DNA of 64,000 bases from positions 2,409,001 through 2,473,000 of the forward strand of contig NZ_BLAW01000001.1 in the NCBI RefSeq assembly GCF_009617895.1, read 5' to 3'. The notes under the pieces were generated by a model, which saw nothing but the letters and a program-made list of their open reading frames with translations, did no database searches and was not told the origin of the DNA. This document shows, one piece after another, positions 34,195-44,260 of this stretch. Origin of the DNA: Prolixibacter sp. SD074 (GTDB lineage: Bacteria; Bacteroidota; Bacteroidia; Bacteroidales; Prolixibacteraceae). How positions within the stretch are numbered: position 1 is the stretch's first letter; the number at the start of each line of letters is the position of its first letter. A program made the position numbers and the translations under genes.

Positions 34195-36241
34195 TTACCA
34201 GATTTTCACACGCAAACTGTCGGGCCGCCACATGCCATCGCCCTTTTTCACGCCGAATGTTTTGTAGAAAGCCGTCATGTCCGACAGCGGGCCGTTCACC
34301 CTGAATTTAGCCGGAGAGTGTACATCGCTACGCACCTGGTTGGCAATAGCTTCCGGACGCATGTTCAACATCCAGGCCATGGCGTACCCCAGGAAGAAAC
34401 GTTGGTTCGGCGTTAAGCCGGCAATCATTTCATGGTCCTGGTACTGTTTGGTTTGCTGAAAGGCCTGGTATCCCATCATAATACCGCCCAGGTCGGCAAT
34501 ATTCTCGCCCTGTGTCATCGAACCATTGACGTGCAGGCTGTCAACTGCCACATAACCGTCGAACTGCTTCACAATCATCCGGGTTTTAGCGTAGAATTTA
34601 GCGCTGTCCTGCGGCGTCCACCAGTTGTTCAGGTTTCCCTGCTCATCGTACTTGCTACCCTGGTCGTCGAAACCATGCGTCATCTCGTGCCCAAACGTCG
34701 AACCACCAATGATAGCGTAAAGAATAGCATCGTCGGCCATCTTACGCTCGTACCCCGGAACCATGATGTTACAGCCCGGTACCACAATCTCGTTGTTCGA
34801 TGGATTGTAATACGCATTATAGGTTTGCGGCTCCATGCCCCATTCCGTGCGATCGACCGGCTTTCCATATTTCGAGATCATGTAATTAGTGTACCACTTG
34901 TTGGCGTTGATCACATTCTGCACGTAGGAAGCGCGGTCGACATGCAATGCGCTCAGGTCTTTCCACTTATCAGGATACCCCACCTTCATTATCATCACAT
35001 CCAGCTTGTGCAGCGCTTTCTTCTTGGTACCTTCGGTCATCCAGTCCAGATTTTTGATGCGCTCGGCATACACCTTACTTAATAGCATGACCAATCTCCA
35101 GCAGTTTCTCTTTGGTACCGGCCGGCAGGTAATCCTTCACGTACACCTGACCAACCAGGTCGCCCAATGCACGATTGGTAAGACCAACCACCCGCTTCCA
35201 GCGCGGACGCGGCTCCTGTATTCCCCGCAGGGTTTTCGAGTAAAAGTTGAAAGCCGTCATATAAGTATGGTCATCCAGATAGGAAGCCAGGCCATTCAGT
35301 AAGTGGAATTTCAGGTAATCTTTCCAAACGCTCATCGGGAAAGTTTTCAGGTAGCCATTAAGCGCGGTAAGAAATTCGGGCTGACCCACAATCACCGAGT
35401 CCACCTGTGCCAATCCCATGCCTTCAGTGAAAACGTTCCAGTCAATATTGGGTGTATCCTGATTCAGTTGGGCAAAAGACATTTTATTATAATTCTTCAA
35501 CGGGTCGCGCGTATCTTCACGCTTCCGCGAAGATCTTGCCAGCGCCGTTTCCAACTTCATGGTATTGTCAGCAGCCTTTGTAGCTTCTGCTTTATCGTAC
35601 CCCATAATGGTGTACATGCTGTCGAGATAGGCCACAAATTTCGTCCGAATCATTTTGGCGCGGTCATCGGTAGCAAAATAGTAGTCGCGGTCGGGCAAAC
35701 TCAATCCGCCCTGCGAAACAAACACCGCATTTTTACTACTGTTTTTATCGTCCTGGCCCACATAGAAACCAAACATCGGCGAACCGGCCACCGTTTGGAT
35801 GTAAGCCAGTTCCTGAAACAAATCTTTGTTGTTCCGAATATTATCAATGCGCCCGAAATCGGCTTTCAGCGGCGTGATTCCATTCTTGTTCAGCGACACA
35901 CTGTCCATTCCCGGGTAAAAAAAGTCGCCAATTTTTTGCCGGTTACTCCCTTTTTCGGCGTTGGCCATGGCTGCCGACGATTCGCAGATGTCACGAACCT
36001 GGGTGTTAACCGTATCCTGAATAATCTGGAAGATGCCATTGGATTGCTCGCTGGCCGGAATGGGGTGTTCCTTGAACCATTTTCCGTTGGCAAACATAAA
36101 AAAGTCATCGCCCGGCTTCACAGTCGAGTCAATGTGCGACACCAGGGCATCGCTTTCGGATGACGATACGTTGGGCTGACACGATGCCAACCCCATAGCC
36201 ATCACTCCGACAAACATGTAAGCAAGATTGCGTTTTTTCAT
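34195..36241 (-). pseudogene. M13 family zinc metallopeptidase (neprilysin/PepO-like) gene with a one-base frameshift
   Basis: Two overlapping frames make one M13 protein. The first (36241 down to 35075) has a lipoprotein signal (Cys21, GLASC) and the all-helical N-terminal domain, ending KLLEIGHAIK-stop. The second (from about 35094) goes on with KVYAERIKNLDWMTEGTKKK and contains the zinc site HEMTHGFD, the third-ligand motif GENIADLGG and the usual C-terminal VKIW. The total span is 2047 bases, which is 3 x 682 + 1. Removing one T (AAG-T-AAGGTG near 35080) gives AIKKVYAER and a normal 681-residue protein. So it is either a very recent frameshift or a sequencing error. Followed by its own terminator. 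Confidence 0.85.
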
Positions 36242-36451
36242 ATATGATAAGCAGATTAATAGATTTTCGTGGAATACCCGATAGGTCGGTTACCGGTTAA
36301 TAAAATTACAAGTTTTGCCCGGTTTTTCTCCCTTCCAGTAGAAGAACCCCCTTTCCTGACGCCGGTAAATGAACACAAACCACATTTTTTGAACACCTTC
36401 ACCGACATTCGTTGAATGCGCTTTGACAGTCGTTAAATGAGCATTAACACT

Positions 36452-36483
36452 AAAAAAACCGGCCGGCATAACGCCAACCGGTT
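36452..36483 (-). terminator. Terminator at the end of PUL 3
   Basis: Minus-strand stem AACCGGTTGGC / GCCGGCCGGTT (two G-U pairs) followed by TTTTT, 34 bases after the GH3 stop. Confidence 0.85.
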
Positions 36484-36516
36484 CGGTGTTTAGTAGTCTA
36501 TGATATTAAATCCAAC

Positions 36517-38796
36517 CTATTTCACCAACGTAAATGCTGCTTCCTTTACATCATCCGATGCGCCCCCGACAAATACCTTGAAATCGCCGGGCTCGGCGCC
36601 CCAGGTCATATCCTTACGGTAGAAGGAAAGATCGTTCATGGTCAAATCGAAGCTGACGGTTTTGCTTTCACCCTTTTTCAGGAATATTCGGCGGAAGCCT
36701 TTCAGTTCTTTCACCGGACGGGTGACACTGCCCACCATGTCGCGGATGTACAGCTGGGCCACCTCGGTCCCGTCGTAGTTACCGGTGTTGGTAATGGTGG
36801 CACTAACGTGAAGTGTGTCGCCCATGGCCAGTTTTGCCGTGCTCAATTTCGGTCCGGTATAACTGAAAGTCGTATAACTCAATCCATGACCGAAGGCAAA
36901 CTCCGGTGTATTCGGTGTAAACAGGTAGCGCGAACGGTATTTCTGTTCTTTTCCGGTTTTGGAGTAGGGACGGCCTGTATTTTTCGCACTGTAATAAATC
37001 GGAATCTGACCGGTAATCCGCGGGAAGGTCATCGGCAGCTTCCCCGACGGGTTGTATTTTCCCGAAAGGACATCAGCCAGCGCCGGCGCTCCCTCCGTTC
37101 CGGGGAACCACGCTTCGAGCAGCGCATCGGTCATCGGCACTTCCTTTTGCAGCGCCAGCGGGCGACCACTCATCAGTACCACAACCACCGGCTTCCCGGT
37201 TTTGTGAACGGCTTTCAGTAATTCCGACTGAACTTCTGGTAAATTGATGTGCGCACGGCTGGCAGCTTCGCCGCTCCATTCAGCCGATTCGCCCAACACC
37301 ATCACCACCACGTCCGAACGACGGGCAGCCGAAACTGCCGCAGCAAATCCGGAACGATTATTCCCCTGAAGGTCGCATCCCTTGGCATACTGAACATTTT
37401 TTCTTCCAAACTGGTCTTCCATGGCTTCCTTCACCGTCTTGTTGATTTTCCAGTCGCCGGCAGCATGCCACGAACCTAACAAATCGCGCTGCGAACCGGC
37501 CAACGGGCCAATCAACGCAATCCGCTGTCCCTTCTTCAACGGCAGTGTTTCCTTATCATTCTTCAGCAACACCATCGACTCACGCGCCATCTGGCGGGCC
37601 AGGGCCAGGTGATACTTCGAATACGTCAGTTTTTTGTCGCGCTCGTTATTGAAGTATTTATACGGGTTGGCAAACAATCCCAACCGGAATTTAATCCGCA
37701 ACACGCGACGCACGGCGTTGTCAATTTCGTCCTTACTGACACGGCCTTCCTTCAGCAACTCTTTCAGGTATTTGGAATACGTTCCGCCCTGCATGTCCAT
37801 GTCTACGCCGGCATTCATCGCCAGTGCAGCGGCATCTTTCTCATCTTTGGCAATGCCGTGAGGCACCAGTTCGTTAATGGCAGTATAATCCGTTACCACG
37901 AAACCGTTAAAGCCCCACTCGTTTCGCAGGACGTCGGTCATTAGAAAATGATTGGCCGTTGCCGGAACACCGTTCAAATCGTTGAACGAAGTCATCACCG
38001 TTCCTGCCCCGGCATCGACAGCCGCTTTGTAAGGAGGCAGGTAAACGCCGCGAAGTTTCCGCATCGACATATCGACGGTGTTGTAATCACGGCCGGCTTC
38101 GGGGGCGCCATAAGCAGCAAAGTGTTTCACGCAAGCCACAACGGTTGTATCCGAGGCCAAATCGGTTCCCTGGAAACCGTGTACCCGGGCCGCAGCAATC
38201 TTACTTCCGAGGTACGGATCTTCACCGGCGCCTTCGGTTACGCGTCCCCATCGAGGGTCACGGGAGATGTCGCACATCGGGGCATACGTCCACTGAATAC
38301 CGGCGGCAGCGGCTTCGGCAGCAGCGGCAGAGGCAGTCTTCTGAATGGTGTTCAAATCCCACGAAGCCGCTTCGCCCAACGGAATGGGGAAGATGGTTTT
38401 CTGTCCGTGAATGACGTCATAACCAAACAGCAACGGAATTTTCATCCGGGTCTGTTCCACGGCAATGTTCTGCAATTTCCGGTTGTAATCCGGCGTAAAT
38501 GCATTGAAGATATTTCCACACCGTCCGGCTTTTATGTCGTTGATGTAATTCTCGTTCATACTCGGGCCGGTTTTATCCCAGCCGCTGGAATACAGCACCA
38601 GCTGCCCGATCTTTTCGTCCAGGGTCATCATCGAAAGCACAGAGTCGACCTTGTGTGTAACCACCGGATCGTTAAAATACTTCGATGCCTCACGTTTTGT
38701 TGCCACCTTTTTCGAGGCAGGCTGCTGACAGGACGACAGGAGCAAAACCGCTCCGGCAGTCAGCAACATCGTCAGTCTTTGTGTCATCTTTTTCAC
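36517..38796 (-). CDS. GH3 beta-glucosidase (BglX-like), lipoprotein, PUL 3
   Basis: 759 residues. Lipoprotein signal with Cys23 (LLLSSC). TIM-barrel domain about 40-385 with the KHF motif (CVKHFAAYGAPEAGRDYN) and nucleophile D303 (GFVVTDY). Alpha/beta sandwich about 400-620 with acid/base E510 (ESAEWSGEAASR). Fibronectin-like C-terminal domain about 665-758. All catalytic residues are present. In PUL 3 it would split sophoro-oligosaccharides (beta-1,2) released by the GH144 enzymes into glucose. Last gene of the operon, 52 bases after its paralogue. Confidence 0.92.
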   Translation of the reverse strand: MKKMTQRLTMLLTAGAVLLLSSCQQPASKKVATKREASKYFNDPVVTHKVDSVLSMMTLDEKIGQLVLYSSGWDKTGPSMNENYINDIKAGRCGNIFNAFTPDYNRKLQNIAVEQTRMKIPLLFGYDVIHGQKTIFPIPLGEAASWDLNTIQKTASAAAAEAAAAGIQWTYAPMCDISRDPRWGRVTEGAGEDPYLGSKIAAARVHGFQGTDLASDTTVVACVKHFAAYGAPEAGRDYNTVDMSMRKLRGVYLPPYKAAVDAGAGTVMTSFNDLNGVPATANHFLMTDVLRNEWGFNGFVVTDYTAINELVPHGIAKDEKDAAALAMNAGVDMDMQGGTYSKYLKELLKEGRVSKDEIDNAVRRVLRIKFRLGLFANPYKYFNNERDKKLTYSKYHLALARQMARESMVLLKNDKETLPLKKGQRIALIGPLAGSQRDLLGSWHAAGDWKINKTVKEAMEDQFGRKNVQYAKGCDLQGNNRSGFAAAVSAARRSDVVVMVLGESAEWSGEAASRAHINLPEVQSELLKAVHKTGKPVVVVLMSGRPLALQKEVPMTDALLEAWFPGTEGAPALADVLSGKYNPSGKLPMTFPRITGQIPIYYSAKNTGRPYSKTGKEQKYRSRYLFTPNTPEFAFGHGLSYTTFSYTGPKLSTAKLAMGDTLHVSATITNTGNYDGTEVAQLYIRDMVGSVTRPVKELKGFRRIFLKKGESKTVSFDLTMNDLSFYRKDMTWGAEPGDFKVFVGGASDDVKEAAFTLVK

Positions 38797-38848
38797 TACT
38801 AATCTAATTTCAGGTTCACAATGTATTGTTGTCTTCTTACCAGGGATA

Positions 38849-41134
38849 TCAAGGTTTATTCAATGTAAAGCCGGCAGAGATGGTCATTCCGGAACTGCTT
38901 CCCACCATCACATCGAAAGTGCCGGGTTCGGCCTTCCATTGTATGTCCTGGTTCAGAATGGCCAAATCTTTTCGCGTTAGCGGAAAGGTAATTTCCTTCA
39001 CCTCGCCGGGAGCCAGCCGTACCCGTCTGAACGCCCTCAGTTTCTTCACCGGCGGACTCACGCTGGCCACCTGCTGATGGGTATACAACTGCAACACTTC
39101 CGTTCCTGCCCGTTTGCCGGTATTGACGACCGAAACCGATACGTTCAGCGTATCGTTCCAACTCATATTCTGCATGCTCAGTTTCACCGGAGAAATCGAA
39201 AAGGCGGTGTAACTCAACCCATAGCCAAACGGGTAGAGCGGCGTATTGGGCATATCCACATAACGCGTCGTGTATTTGTTGTCCGGGTCAAACGTCCGTC
39301 CGGTATTCAGGTGACTGTAAAAGATGGTCACCTGTCCCACACTTCGCGGGAAGGTAACGGGCAGCTTCCCCGACGGGTTGTAATCGCCGAACAGCACATC
39401 GGCAATGGCATTTCCTCCTTCCGTACCCGGAAACCACGTTTCCAAAATACCCGGCACGTGGTTGTTCAGCCAATTTACTGCCAGCGGCCGGCCATTCACC
39501 AAAACGGCCACCACCGGTTTGCCGGTTTTCACCACCGCTTTCACCAGGTCGAGCTGGTTACCGGGCAGTTGTAACGAAGCGCGGCTGTCGCCTTCTCCGC
39601 ACATGCCGTTATTTTCGCCGAGCACCATCACGGCCACATCAGCGTTCCGGGCTGCCCGGACCGCTTCCGGGAAACCACTTTCCGAATCCATATCATAACC
39701 GGTTCCTTCGGCATAACTTACCTTCGTCCATGGTGAAACGGCGTTTTTAATTCCCTGCAACACGGTCACCACGTCTTCCGTCCGGGCCAGTGCATGAACA
39801 GGTCCCAGCAAATTCAACTGGTTGTCGGCTGCAGGCCCAATTACCGCGATGGAGTGAAGTTTTTTGCCCAGCGGCAAAATATTTTTCTCGTTTTTCAGTA
39901 ATACGAATGTTTCACGGGCGGCTTTCCTGGCCGCTTCCCGGTGCCCTGCCGGAAGGATATAATTGACGACCAATGTGGAATCGCTGTAGCGAAAGGGATT
40001 ATCGAACAATCCCAATTCAAACTTCATGGTCAGCACTTTTCGCACTGCATCATCCACCACCGATTCCGGTATTTTCCCCTCCTTAACCAGCTTTGGCAAA
40101 TTCTGCAGGTACGAGCCGCTGTGCAAATCGATATCCACACCCGCCTTCATGGCCAACACATCGGCCTGCGCCGAAGATGCAGCCACCCCATGTTCCTCCA
40201 GTTCGGGCACCGCGTCGTAATCCGACACCACAATGCCGTTAAACCCTAACTCCTTACGGAGAATATCGTGAAGCAAAAAACGATTAGCGGTCACCGGGAC
40301 GCCATTAAACGCCACAAAGGCAGGCATCACGGCCCCGATTCCGGCTTTAACTGCTGCTTTGAAAGGGGGCAGATACACTTCCCTCAGTTCCCGCTCCGGC
40401 ATATTCACGGTGTTGTAATCGCGGCCGGCCTGCACGGCACCATAACCCACAAAATGTTTCGCGGTAGCCATCATGGTATGCGGAGAGGCCAGACTTTCAC
40501 CCTGATATCCTCTTACAGCAGCCGCAGCCATCAACGAACCGAGGTACGGATCTTCGCCGGCGCCTTCCACGATACGTCCCCAACGCGGATCGCGGGCAAT
40601 ATCAATCATCGGGTTAAACGTCCAGCTAACACCGGAGGCTGTCGCCTCAACAGCCGATATGCTATCGGCCTTTCGGACTAACCCGGGGTCCCACGAAGCC
40701 GCTAACGCCAACGGAACCGGAAATGCGGTTTGAAAACCGTGAATCACATCGCCCATGAACAGCAGCGGAATTTTCAAATGCGACTGCATCGCCAACTTTT
40801 GCATTTGGCGCGTATAGCGGGCCACATTCCTATCGGGAAGAACACCGTTGGTCCCTCCAAGTTTGCCTTCCTTAACCAGCTGTTCCAGGTGTGGATGGCC
40901 GGCTCCCATAATACAAAGCTGACCAGCCTTTTCTTCCAGTGTCATCAACGATAACACCGAATCCACTTTGTGTGCTATCACCGGATCGGTGAAGTACCGG
41001 CTCCCCGGATGTGCCGCCGTAGACTTTTTTTTACCGGAAGGCTGGCACCCCGACATGGCCAATATAACAACCGCAAAAGCAGTAATCGCCCGCACTCCGG
41101 TTTTTCGCCGCTTCCCCGGCTTATTTGGTTTCAT
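38849..41134 (-). CDS. GH3 beta-glucosidase, lipoprotein, PUL 3 (paralogue)
   Basis: 761 residues. A positively charged start and lipobox with Cys30 (VILAMSGC). Same three-domain layout as its neighbour: KHF motif (AKHFVGYGAVQAGRDYN), nucleophile D305 (GIVVSDYDAV), acid/base Glu in GENNGMCGEGDSR, C-terminal fibronectin-like domain. Its ATG overlaps the end of the GH144 gene by 14 bases (ATGAAACCAAATAA, the second TAA being the GH144 stop), so translation is probably coupled. The barrel loops differ from the paralogue, suggesting a division of labour by chain length or linkage. Confidence 0.92.
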   Translation of the reverse strand: MKPNKPGKRRKTGVRAITAFAVVILAMSGCQPSGKKKSTAAHPGSRYFTDPVIAHKVDSVLSLMTLEEKAGQLCIMGAGHPHLEQLVKEGKLGGTNGVLPDRNVARYTRQMQKLAMQSHLKIPLLFMGDVIHGFQTAFPVPLALAASWDPGLVRKADSISAVEATASGVSWTFNPMIDIARDPRWGRIVEGAGEDPYLGSLMAAAAVRGYQGESLASPHTMMATAKHFVGYGAVQAGRDYNTVNMPERELREVYLPPFKAAVKAGIGAVMPAFVAFNGVPVTANRFLLHDILRKELGFNGIVVSDYDAVPELEEHGVAASSAQADVLAMKAGVDIDLHSGSYLQNLPKLVKEGKIPESVVDDAVRKVLTMKFELGLFDNPFRYSDSTLVVNYILPAGHREAARKAARETFVLLKNEKNILPLGKKLHSIAVIGPAADNQLNLLGPVHALARTEDVVTVLQGIKNAVSPWTKVSYAEGTGYDMDSESGFPEAVRAARNADVAVMVLGENNGMCGEGDSRASLQLPGNQLDLVKAVVKTGKPVVAVLVNGRPLAVNWLNNHVPGILETWFPGTEGGNAIADVLFGDYNPSGKLPVTFPRSVGQVTIFYSHLNTGRTFDPDNKYTTRYVDMPNTPLYPFGYGLSYTAFSISPVKLSMQNMSWNDTLNVSVSVVNTGKRAGTEVLQLYTHQQVASVSPPVKKLRAFRRVRLAPGEVKEITFPLTRKDLAILNQDIQWKAEPGTFDVMVGSSSGMTISAGFTLNKP

Positions 41135-42746
41135 CTACCTGAATAGGTTTATCGTCAATCGTAAAACCCAATCGTTTCAATCCCTCCAGTACGTCTTCAT
41201 TTTTCATGAAGGATTTCCACACCAGGCCGGAGCGGTAATTTTCAATCATCACTACAATCGGTCCCTGATCGATGGCCAGGTAAGTTTTGCGCACCTGTTC
41301 TTCGGGTTTGTCGGCTACCGAAAGGTTGATTCCGTCGTAAAAGCCGAACGGGCCAAACAGGTATTTACCGTAATTCCGGTAAAGGTTCTTCAGCACTTTC
41401 ATCGATTCTTCCGGGGTGTACGGCATCGACGACAGCGCAGCGGTCGGCGTAATCGTTCCCAAATCGCGCTGAAAGCCCGGGGCATGCGCCGTATATCCAT
41501 CCGGAACCATATCGCCGGCGGTGAGCCCCCAGAAACCGGGGCCATAGCCTTTCCAGCCGTAAGGATTATCGATGCAGTAGGCACGGTTAATCAATGTTTG
41601 CCGTTTGTTTTGCTGCCAGTAATTGGCATATCGGTCGCGCAGGCCTTTCGGATCGAGCCCCATGTAAGAGTAATGCGCAAAAAACAACGGACCGCCCATC
41701 CATTTCCGGTTTCCCAGCGGCAGCATTATGCCGTAATACGTGGAATTATTGGCGAATGTATCCCAGTTGTTTCCGGCCCAACCTTTGTGGTACACTTCCG
41801 GTGAAATAGCATGACCGGGCGAAGAGGCTGCGAGGATGTAGGTAATCAAACACTCGTTGTACCCATGAATAGCATGGTTCATTTTCCATCCGAAATTGGG
41901 AGACCAGTGCCAGTACAAAACCTCCTGCCCGCGGGTATAGAAGTTCCAGTCCATCGATTTCCACAGGTCGGTAATTTGCCGTTGCAGAAATTTTTCTTTA
42001 GGCGTCGGGCGGTTGAAAAACTGACGGGCTGCCAGTAAACCTTCCATCATGAAGGAAGATTCGACAATATCACCGCCATCATCGTATTTACTGAAGTGAT
42101 AAGACTTTTGCGTATTCGCGTCGTACCAGTGCGCCCACATTCCGTGAAAACGGTCGGCGGCACTCAAAAATTTCGTGAGGTTCAATAAGCGGCCAACGGC
42201 TTGTTCGCGGGTAATCCAGCCATGCTTCACACCCACCATCAAGGCCATTACCCCAAATCCGGAGCCACCAATGGTGACAATATCACCATCCGAATGGTTA
42301 TCCCGTTCACGGGCCATGCCCAAATCGGCCCGTCCAAAGTCCCAGAAATAACGGAAGGTGTACTTTTGCACCATGTTCATGAGCTCCTCATTAGTGAAGT
42401 CATGAATCGCGGTATTGGCCTCCACCGCTTCGGAAGTCAGCTCTCTTCCCTTCCGGTTTACCGGAACAAGTTTGTATTTTAGGGAGATGTTTCGCCCCAG
42501 GTCGGTCACAAAATCGAGGTAGTAGTTATTCTTCGTTTCAGTCCGCAACTGATAATTGTTGCCGGTTGCTGCATACAAACGATAGGACACAGCATTTTTC
42601 AAATCGGGCCAGCGCAATTCCACGTGGCTGTCATATCCTTTGGCTGTAAAATGTTCAGGTTTGGTGAGGTATTGGTTGAGATGATCCTGGGCTGAAACAC
42701 CTTTCACCAGCAGGAGAATGATTATGACACTGAAGAATTTTTTCAT
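41121..42746 (-). CDS. Glycoamylase-like domain protein, GH144-type endo-beta-1,2-glucanase, exported
   Basis: 541 residues with a signal peptide (IIILLLVKGVSAQ). A short Ig-like N-terminal domain (about 25-105, HVELRWPDLKNAVSYRLYAA) precedes an (alpha/alpha)6 domain about 115-530 of the PF10091 type. Typical blocks are YFWDFGRADLGMARERDN, GGSGFGVMALMVGVKHGWIT, the acidic cluster KYDDGGDIVESSFMMEGLLA, LYWHWSPNFGWKMN and AIDQGPIVVMIENYRSGLVW. Characterised relatives (GH144) cut beta-1,2-glucan internally. With two GH3 genes beside it, this reading fits. Likely periplasmic. Confidence 0.88.
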   Translation of the reverse strand: MKKFFSVIIILLLVKGVSAQDHLNQYLTKPEHFTAKGYDSHVELRWPDLKNAVSYRLYAATGNNYQLRTETKNNYYLDFVTDLGRNISLKYKLVPVNRKGRELTSEAVEANTAIHDFTNEELMNMVQKYTFRYFWDFGRADLGMARERDNHSDGDIVTIGGSGFGVMALMVGVKHGWITREQAVGRLLNLTKFLSAADRFHGMWAHWYDANTQKSYHFSKYDDGGDIVESSFMMEGLLAARQFFNRPTPKEKFLQRQITDLWKSMDWNFYTRGQEVLYWHWSPNFGWKMNHAIHGYNECLITYILAASSPGHAISPEVYHKGWAGNNWDTFANNSTYYGIMLPLGNRKWMGGPLFFAHYSYMGLDPKGLRDRYANYWQQNKRQTLINRAYCIDNPYGWKGYGPGFWGLTAGDMVPDGYTAHAPGFQRDLGTITPTAALSSMPYTPEESMKVLKNLYRNYGKYLFGPFGFYDGINLSVADKPEEQVRKTYLAIDQGPIVVMIENYRSGLVWKSFMKNEDVLEGLKRLGFTIDDKPIQVDETK

Positions 42747-42790
42747 TAGATGATTACTTTTTTTGCCCGAAAGGCAATCATTTCAACGGT

Positions 42791-42809
42791 AAAAAAGCCG
42801 GATTCCGGC
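42791..42809 (-). terminator. Short terminator-like hairpin between the two GH144 genes
   Basis: Minus-strand stem GCCGG / CCGGC with a three-base loop followed by TTTTTT. It lies 22 bases after the upstream GH144 stop and could lower expression of the genes behind it. Confidence 0.6.
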
Positions 42810-42830
42810 GAAAAATCTTGTTGATTATTT

Positions 42831-44168
42831 TTAATTGTTTGTCTTCTCAAAACCCAGCTTACTAAACATCGTCTGCACATCAGGATCCTGCATAAAGCTG
42901 TTCCACAAAATTCCGCTGCGGTAATTCTCAATCATCGCAATAATGGGGCCCTGGTCTATCGCCAGGTAAGAAGCGGCATACCAGTTTTCATGAATATTAA
43001 AAGCATCTTTGAAACCATACTTTCCCCAAAGACCTTTCGAACCGTAATATTCGTAGAAGTAACGCATGGCCGCCAGCGATTCGGTGGGCGTATAAACAAT
43101 CGACGAAATGGCTGCCGTGGGTGTAATGGTCCCGTTATCATTGGCCGTTGTAGGTTCATGAGCCATGTAGCCGTTTACCGGATCATCAGACGCTGTTAGT
43201 CCCCAGCAATTCTCGTTGTAGTAAGAATAAGTTGCAGCCCGGCCGATGCACCATTCCCGGTTCAACAGGGTTTGTTCCTTGTTCCGGACGAAATAGGAAG
43301 CGAAGTTACTGGCGCTAATGTATTGGTCTGAAAAGTGCGGATCCATTCCCAAATACGAATAATGCACAAAGAATAACGGTCCACCGTAATAACCATACTT
43401 GTCAACAATTAAGGTCCGGTTGTAATTATCGCCAGCCCAACCGGCATCATACAGCGACGGTTCGATTGGATGTGTGGGAGAAGCGACGGCCAGCAAATAA
43501 GTGATCATCGTTTCATTGAATCCCCGGATGGGCATATTCATGTCCCATGCGTAATTGGGTGACCAGTGCCAATAGAGGTAATTCTGTCCGTTGGTGTACC
43601 ATTTCCAATCCACATCGTGCCACAGCCCGGTAATCATACCCCGCAACTGTGTTTCATCATCTGACGAACCATTGAAGAATTGCCTTGCAGTGAGTAAGCC
43701 CTGAATCATGTAAGCCGTTTCGACCAAATCGCCGCCATCATCCTTTTGCGAGAAAGGAATAGTTGCGCCGGTGGCACCATTTATCCAGTGCGACCAGGCA
43801 CCATGATAACGGGTCGTTTTATCACGCAAAAAGGTGACCATCTTCAACAACCGCGCAACGGCTTCCGGACGGTTAATGTAACCACGTTTCACACCGACAA
43901 TAATCGCCATAACGCCAAAACCGGAGCCTCCGGTGGTGACAATGTCATCGTTGCCATTGCTTCGTTCGCGGATAAGGCCGGAGACCGGATGGGCAAAGTC
44001 CCAAAAATACCGAAAGGTGGCTTGCTGAACGGTATCCATCAGTTCCGCATCCGTAAGCCGAACGGGTGGCTCAGGTACGGTTCCTCCACCTGAAACAGAC
44101 TCCTTCTTTGAACAGGAAGCCATGGCAAAAGCCATCCAGATTGATATGAAGAACAGGTATTTGTACAT
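42831..44168 (-). CDS. Glycoamylase-like domain protein, GH144-type, lipoprotein
   Basis: 445 residues. Lipoprotein signal with Cys19 (FAMASC). Only the (alpha/alpha)6 domain (about 40-440): YFWDFAHPVSGLIRERSNGN, GGSGFGVMAIIVGVKRG, acidic cluster QKDDGGDLVETAYMIQGLLT, YLYWHWSPNYAWDMNMPI, AIDQGPIIAMIENYRSGILW. It lacks the N-terminal Ig-like domain of the other copy and is lipidated, so it may act at the outer membrane as the first endo-enzyme while the other works in the periplasm. First enzyme gene after the PUL 3 hairpin. Confidence 0.88.
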   Translation of the reverse strand: MYKYLFFISIWMAFAMASCSKKESVSGGGTVPEPPVRLTDAELMDTVQQATFRYFWDFAHPVSGLIRERSNGNDDIVTTGGSGFGVMAIIVGVKRGYINRPEAVARLLKMVTFLRDKTTRYHGAWSHWINGATGATIPFSQKDDGGDLVETAYMIQGLLTARQFFNGSSDDETQLRGMITGLWHDVDWKWYTNGQNYLYWHWSPNYAWDMNMPIRGFNETMITYLLAVASPTHPIEPSLYDAGWAGDNYNRTLIVDKYGYYGGPLFFVHYSYLGMDPHFSDQYISASNFASYFVRNKEQTLLNREWCIGRAATYSYYNENCWGLTASDDPVNGYMAHEPTTANDNGTITPTAAISSIVYTPTESLAAMRYFYEYYGSKGLWGKYGFKDAFNIHENWYAASYLAIDQGPIIAMIENYRSGILWNSFMQDPDVQTMFSKLGFEKTNN

Positions 44169-44199
44169 TCGGATAATGTGAGCCTAACAAACAGGAAGA

Positions 44200-44237
44200 A
44201 ACTTCCCGGAAGGTAAATTTACACCTTCCGGGAAGTT
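44200..44237 (-). terminator. Long perfect hairpin after susD of PUL 3 (intra-PUL terminator)
   Basis: A 15-bp perfect stem (44200-44214 with 44223-44237; arm AACTTCCCGGAAGGT), 23 bases after the susD stop. The trailing minus-strand sequence is TTCTTCC, a weak T-tract, so it may act as a partial terminator or an mRNA-stabilising end. Confidence 0.7.
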
Positions 44238-44260
44238 CATCCTAACTTCTATGAAAAATT

